Below are positions 59,893-64,000 of a DNA stretch of 64,000 bases, piece by piece. The notes under the pieces were generated by a model. It saw only the letters and a list, made by a program, of their open reading frames with translations. It did not search any database and was not told where the DNA came from. Position numbers and translations under genes: made by a program. The first letter of the stretch is position 1, and the number at the start of each line of letters is the position of its first letter. This DNA is from Paenibacillus sp. LHD-117 (GTDB taxonomy: Bacteria; Bacillota; Bacilli; Paenibacillales; Paenibacillaceae): positions 20,715 to 84,714 of the forward strand of contig NZ_JAVFVT010000033.1 of NCBI RefSeq assembly GCF_030929555.1. Direction: 5' to 3'.

Positions 59893-62800
59893 TACCATTA
59901 TTCGCCGGCTAACGGTTCGGCAAGCGATCCGAACGGGCTTGTCTATTTCAATGGCGAATACCACCTGTTCCATCAGGACGGAGGCCAGTGGGCGCATGCG
60001 ATCAGCACGGACCTCATCCATTGGAAACGCATGCCGATTGCGCTGAATTGGAATGAGCTGGGGCATATATGGTCAGGTTCGGCCATAGCGGATACGACGA
60101 ATGCATCCGGGCTGTTCGGCGACTCCGGCGGCCAAGGTCTCATTGCTTATTACACGTCCTACCATCCGGACAAACCCGGGGGCAATCAGAAGGTGGGGAT
60201 GGCATACAGCAAGGATAACGGGCGCACATGGGCTTATTACGGCGAAGAAGCAATCGTTTCGAATCCGGGAGGGCCGGTTGGCGGCTGGGACTTCCGGGAC
60301 CCCAAGGTTGTAAGGGACGAGGAGAACGACAGATGGGTGATGGTCGTATCCGGCGGGGACAATATTCATTTCCTGACCTCGACCGATTTGATCCATTGGC
60401 AGCGCACCGACCAATTCGGCTTCAATGAGATTGCCGTGGGGGGAGAGTGGCAGGAGGGCGTGTGGGAATGCCCCGATTTTTTCCCGCTTACGGTGGATGG
60501 AGGACCGGAGAAGAAATGGGTGCTGATGATCAGCACAGGCGCGAGTCCGAAAACAAAAGGTTCGGAGAGCCGGTATTTCATTGGAGAATTTACGCCGGAA
60601 GGCAAATTCGTTAATGACAATCCCGTTCGCACCGTGTTGCGGATGGAGTTCGGCAAAGAAATGTACGCTTCTATGTCCTTCGACAATGCGCCGGACAATC
60701 GGCGGATCTTATTGGCTTGGATGACGAACTGGGATTACCCGTTCAGCTTTCCGACTTCCCCGTGGAAAGGCATGATGACGGTGCCGCGCGAGCTGTTCCT
60801 TGCGGAAACGGACGAAGGCCTGCGGCTTGCCCAGAAGCCCGTGCGGGAGCTGGAGTCTCTCCGGGGTACCCCTGTTGAGTGGACCAATGAAGAAGTGAAC
60901 CCGGATACGCCTAACGTATTGGCTGAATTCGCAGGCAGCGCCTACGAGCTTGAAGCGGTTGTCGAGCTTCCCCAATCGGGAGCGGCAGAGGAGTTCGGCT
61001 TCAGGGTGCGGGAGGGCGGCGGGCAGGCGACGGCGGTCGGCTATCGGAGCGGCTCGAATACGCTGTTTGTCGATCGCGCGGCTTCGGGCCGCAATGACTT
61101 CTCTGACAAATTCACGACGCTGCATGAAGCTAAAGTAAAGCCGGTCAACCGAAGGATCAGCTTGCGGATGCTGGTGGATGAGTCTTCCTTGGAAGTATTC
61201 GCCGACGGAGGGAAGGCGGCATTCTCCGATCTGATCTTCCCTGACGGCGCTCGGACAGGTCTCAGCTTCTATACGAAAGCCGGCACCGCGACTCTGGTAT
61301 CCGTGAAGATCTATCCGTTGGCGAATGTATGGAAGCCTGCGCCGTTGAACGGAGCTCCGGCCTCGGAACTCCGGCTGGACCGGGATTTGCTCGAAATCGG
61401 CGTTGGAGACCGCCGCAATGTGTATGGCAGCATTTTGCCTTATACCGACCAGAATTCGAAGCTTGTATGGACATCCGGCAATCCCGCCGTCGCGAGCGTT
61501 GCGCGCGCGGCCGACGGCAGCGCGATCGTCGAGGGGCTGTCCGCCAGCTCCGCTACGGTTACGGCGGCCACGGCTGACGGCTCGCTCAGCCGGTCGATGA
61601 CGGTTACGGTAGGTTCCTTCGCTTCGAATTTGAGAGGCTGGAAGGCTTATCCCGCATCGCAATGGACGCCAACCGCATACGGCATTAGGGGTTCCTATGG
61701 CTCTGACGCCAATTATATGTCTGATCGTCTAGCAGCCGACTTTACGTATGAAGCCGACGTCCGCATGTCGACGAAGGGCGCCGGATCGATGTTGTTCCGG
61801 GCGAACGCAGACGGATCGGCAGGGTATTATTTTAATATCGATCCTAATATGCGAATGCTCCGATTGTTCTACAGGGCGCCTGGCAAAGGGGATGTCGAGG
61901 AACGGCAAGTGCTGGCAAAGGTCCCGATGCTGATCGAAACGGACAGGACGTACCGCGTCAAGATTGAGGCGCATGGGAAAAACATTCGGATTTATTTCGA
62001 CGACGCGCCGGTGATCGAGCTTGAGGACGACACTTACCATCAAGGCTACTTCGGCTTAAACGTGTTCGACGGTCAAGTGTATTATCAGAATGTGCAGGTA
62101 ACGGGCGAAACGCCGACCGATACGAAACAATATCGGTTAGTCAATGAACGCGACGGCCGCGTATTGACGGTCGGCAGCCAAGACCATTTCTCCCGGGCGG
62201 TCGTAAGCTCTCCTGCGAATGCAGTGCACGAGAAATGGATAACCGTGGGGAGCGCGGGAGAATCGGTAACGATCCGTTCGGCGACGTCGTGGAAATCGCT
62301 GGACTGGGATACGGGGCAAAATAGAATCCAGTTGTACCCTTACCTCGGCTATGACAATCAGCGTTGGCTTATTCTGAACCGCGCGGATGGGGCAGTTGCC
62401 ATCGTATCGGCGAAGGATCCCGGCCAAGCGCTGCAAGCGGAGCCAAGCGGCGAGGTCAAGCTTGCCCCAAGGGACGATGCCGAAGCCGGTCAAGGCTGGC
62501 GGATGAAGGGGATTCTGCCTCCGAACGAGCCCGGGGGACAAGACGGAGAGGAGGGCAGCGATGCCGCATACGAATCTAAGGTTCGACAGCTGGCGAACGG
62601 CATGCCCGCCGACTTCGCCGTCGTCGATCGGGATTTATCCGCCGATCGCCCCATCCATGTGATCAAGCTGGACTCCGCCAATCTGCAGTCCTTCTTGGAG
62701 AAACTTCCGAAGCTGAAGCTCGATCTTCGCATCCAGGAGGAGGGCGATGTTCGGATCACCGGACTGTCCGCCGCGGATGTTCAGAGATTGGCAAAAGCGG

Positions 62801-63831
62801 GTGCAGAGCTGACCGTGCAAACGCCGGTTGCGACCATTTCTTTTCCTATCGGAAGCATTGACATGGAGGAAGCAATAAGCGCCTTCGGGGAAGCGAAACC
62901 AAACGAAATTACCGCTCAGCTCACGATGAAAGAAGCTGATCAATCGCTGGTTAAACAGGCTCAAGAGAAAGCATCCGATTACGGATATGCGCTGCTCAGC
63001 CGCCCCTTCGAGGTCGGGATTACATTCGGTTACAAAAGCGTGCAAAGGAACGTGAACTATGATGCGTATATGCAGCTCCGAATAAATCTGCCTGACGGCA
63101 TAGGCTCCGGCCAGTCTGTGACGGCCGTTGCCATTCAGCCGGACGGAAGGGCGGAACATGTGCCTGCGGTTACGGTAGATGAGGGAGGCGCTCGCTACGC
63201 GCTGCTGCATGACAGGATCAATCCTCGCGTTTACGCATTGGCAACGAAGAGGTCGTTTTTCCGAGACACCGCAGGCCATTGGACGGAGGGACTTGCAATC
63301 AGCATGGGCGATCGAATGATTATGAATGGCGACGGCCAAGGGGAGTTCAACCCGGATCTGCCCATAACCCGCTCGGAATTTGCCACTGTGTCCTCTCGCG
63401 GACTCGGATTGATGTCGCCGGTTGAAGGGACGATCCCGTTCAATGATTCGCCGAGCGCAAAGTGGGATTATTCGACGATCCAAATTGCGGCGCGGTTTGG
63501 AATCATGAACGGTTTTGACGACGGCACATTCCGGGGCAATCAGCCCATGACGCGCGAGCAAGGTATCGTGGCCGTCTACCGAGCTCTCGTTCTCATGAAG
63601 GGAGACGAGGTTCAGCCGCTGGACGATCATGCGAAGCGCGAAGCCTTATCCGGTTACCAGGATGCTGCGCAATTGTCGGATTGGGCGAAGGATGCCGCGG
63701 CTTACCTGATCCATCATGGCATCGTGGCCGGCGACGGCAAAGGCAGGCTAAATTCCGGCGAAACGATGACAAGGGCGGAAGCCGCCGCGTTGATTTACAA
63801 GCTGTTGAGAGATAACGGTTGGATTGACTAA
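59893..63831 (+). pseudogene. C-terminal part of the interrupted GH32 enzyme: catalytic, Ig-like, SLH domains
   Basis: Open in the same frame directly after the TAA. GH32 five-bladed propeller: nucleophile Asp in SASDPNGLVYFNGEYHLF (59920s), HIWSGSA, stabiliser DFRDPKV, acid/base Glu in WECPDFFPL. Then the GH32 beta-sandwich (to about 61320), a bacterial Ig-like Big_2 domain (about 61370-61615), another LamG-like module (about 61620-62105), a ricin-like/unknown module (about 62120-62500), an unknown domain, and three SLH repeats (about 63250-63830; FRDTAGHWTEG, FNDSPSAKWDY, YQDAAQLSDWAK). The first ATG (60031) has no ribosome binding site and would omit the catalytic Asp. So this half is dead unless the stop is read through; domains are otherwise intact. 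Confidence 0.8.
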
Positions 63832-63840
63832 AGCGCGATG

Positions 63841-63878
63841 AAGGACAGGGCATGGGTTGCATGCCTTGTTCTTTTTTT
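63841..63878 (+). terminator. Intrinsic terminator after the fructanase gene
   Basis: AGGACAGGGCATG pairs with CATGCCTTGTTCT (two G-T/mismatch positions), followed by seven T residues ending at 63878. The intron-like sequence starts at the next base. Confidence 0.8.
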
Positions 63879-64000
63879 GTGCGCGCGTGCCCAGCTAAGC
63901 ACGCATCTTCTAGCCGGTGAAAGTCCGGTCGCGGGAGGGGCCAAGCCCCCGCGTAGCTTGGATACTTACGTATGGCGAAATCTGTGCGTAAAAGCGTATC
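63879..64000 (+). mobile_element. 5' end of a group II intron (class C type), cut by window end
   Basis: The sequence starts GTGCGCGCGTGCCCAGCTAA immediately after a terminator T-run, which is the known insertion site of group IIC introns. It continues with CTAGCCGGTGAAAGTCCGGT, a domain I hairpin typical of bacterial group II introns, then a G/C-rich stem (GGGAGGGGCCAAGCCCCCGC). The reverse-transcriptase ORF would lie to the right, outside the window. Confidence 0.7.

Noticed and set aside
60031..63831. Independent GH32 gene starting at ATG 60031
   Set aside because: No ribosome binding site, no signal peptide, and the catalytic DPNG Asp lies upstream of that ATG in the same frame; it is the rest of an interrupted gene.

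Overview
This 64 kb window looks like a chromosomal segment of a spore-forming member of the Paenibacillaceae (Cohnella or Paenibacillus type). The supporting signs are the moderately GC-rich Gram-positive codon use, strong AGGAGG ribosome binding sites, a Spo0E-like phosphatase, a sporulation-type sensor kinase, copper-amine-oxidase 'stalk' domain proteins, SLH-anchored surface enzymes, lipoprotein signal peptides and a YesM-type kinase beside a carbohydrate ABC transporter. No phage, plasmid or CRISPR locus is visible.

Layout. 1-7.9 kb: a truncated YesM-type histidine kinase is divergent from a sugar-uptake operon (two permeases, binding lipoprotein, TIM-barrel isomerase, Gfo/Idh dehydrogenase, EamA exporter). 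8-12.2 kb: small accessory genes (stalk/ankyrin protein, membrane protein with a divergent TetR regulator, GNAT, two small membrane proteins) and a nested inverted repeat. 12.3-16 kb: a secreted protein joining two Lipoprotein_15 repeats to a cupredoxin, a cupredoxin lipoprotein, an ECF sigma factor and its RskA-like anti-sigma factor. 16.1-24.4 kb: one 2768-residue NdvB-type cyclic beta-1,2-glucan synthase. 24.7-26.1 kb: a decay zone with a frameshifted uronate isomerase, an oxidoreductase fragment and an IS66 relic. 26.1-28.9 kb: an AT-rich stretch with two exported proteins, ending at tRNA-Arg(CCT).

29-44 kb: mostly housekeeping genes. They include a DUF2935 protein, an operon of ATP-grasp ligase, MurE paralogue and Asp/Glu racemase, then Spo0E-like, tadA, a sensor kinase preceded by DnaA-box-like sites, RluF, MotA/MotB, an EAL phosphodiesterase, an MFS carrier, and an NlpC/P60 hydrolase under a c-di-AMP (ydaO) riboswitch. 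44.4-49.4 kb: glnS, a tandem-repeat tract, a MobA-GNAT fusion, VanZ-like protein and hisC.

49.6-56.9 kb: a nitrate/nitrite assimilation locus. narK, an ANTAR-domain antiterminator, nasD (nirB), nasE (nirD), hemD and cobA work together: nitrate is imported, nitrite is reduced by a siroheme enzyme, and hemD/cobA supply the siroheme precursor. The leaders of both narK and nasD carry a pair of A1/G4 hexaloop hairpins whose second hairpin overlaps an intrinsic terminator. This is the known ANTAR target architecture, and both promoters share the same upstream sequence.

57.2-63.8 kb: a giant SLH-anchored GH32 fructan hydrolase gene, interrupted by one in-frame TAA exactly before its catalytic DPNG motif. 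It is followed by a terminator with the 5' end of an apparent group IIC intron directly after the T-run.

The best candidates for something not well described are the racemase/MurE-like/ATP-grasp operon (predicted cell-wall peptide modification), the Lipoprotein_15-cupredoxin/ECF locus, and a roughly 180-bp dispersed structured element found downstream of the NlpC gene and in the narK leader.
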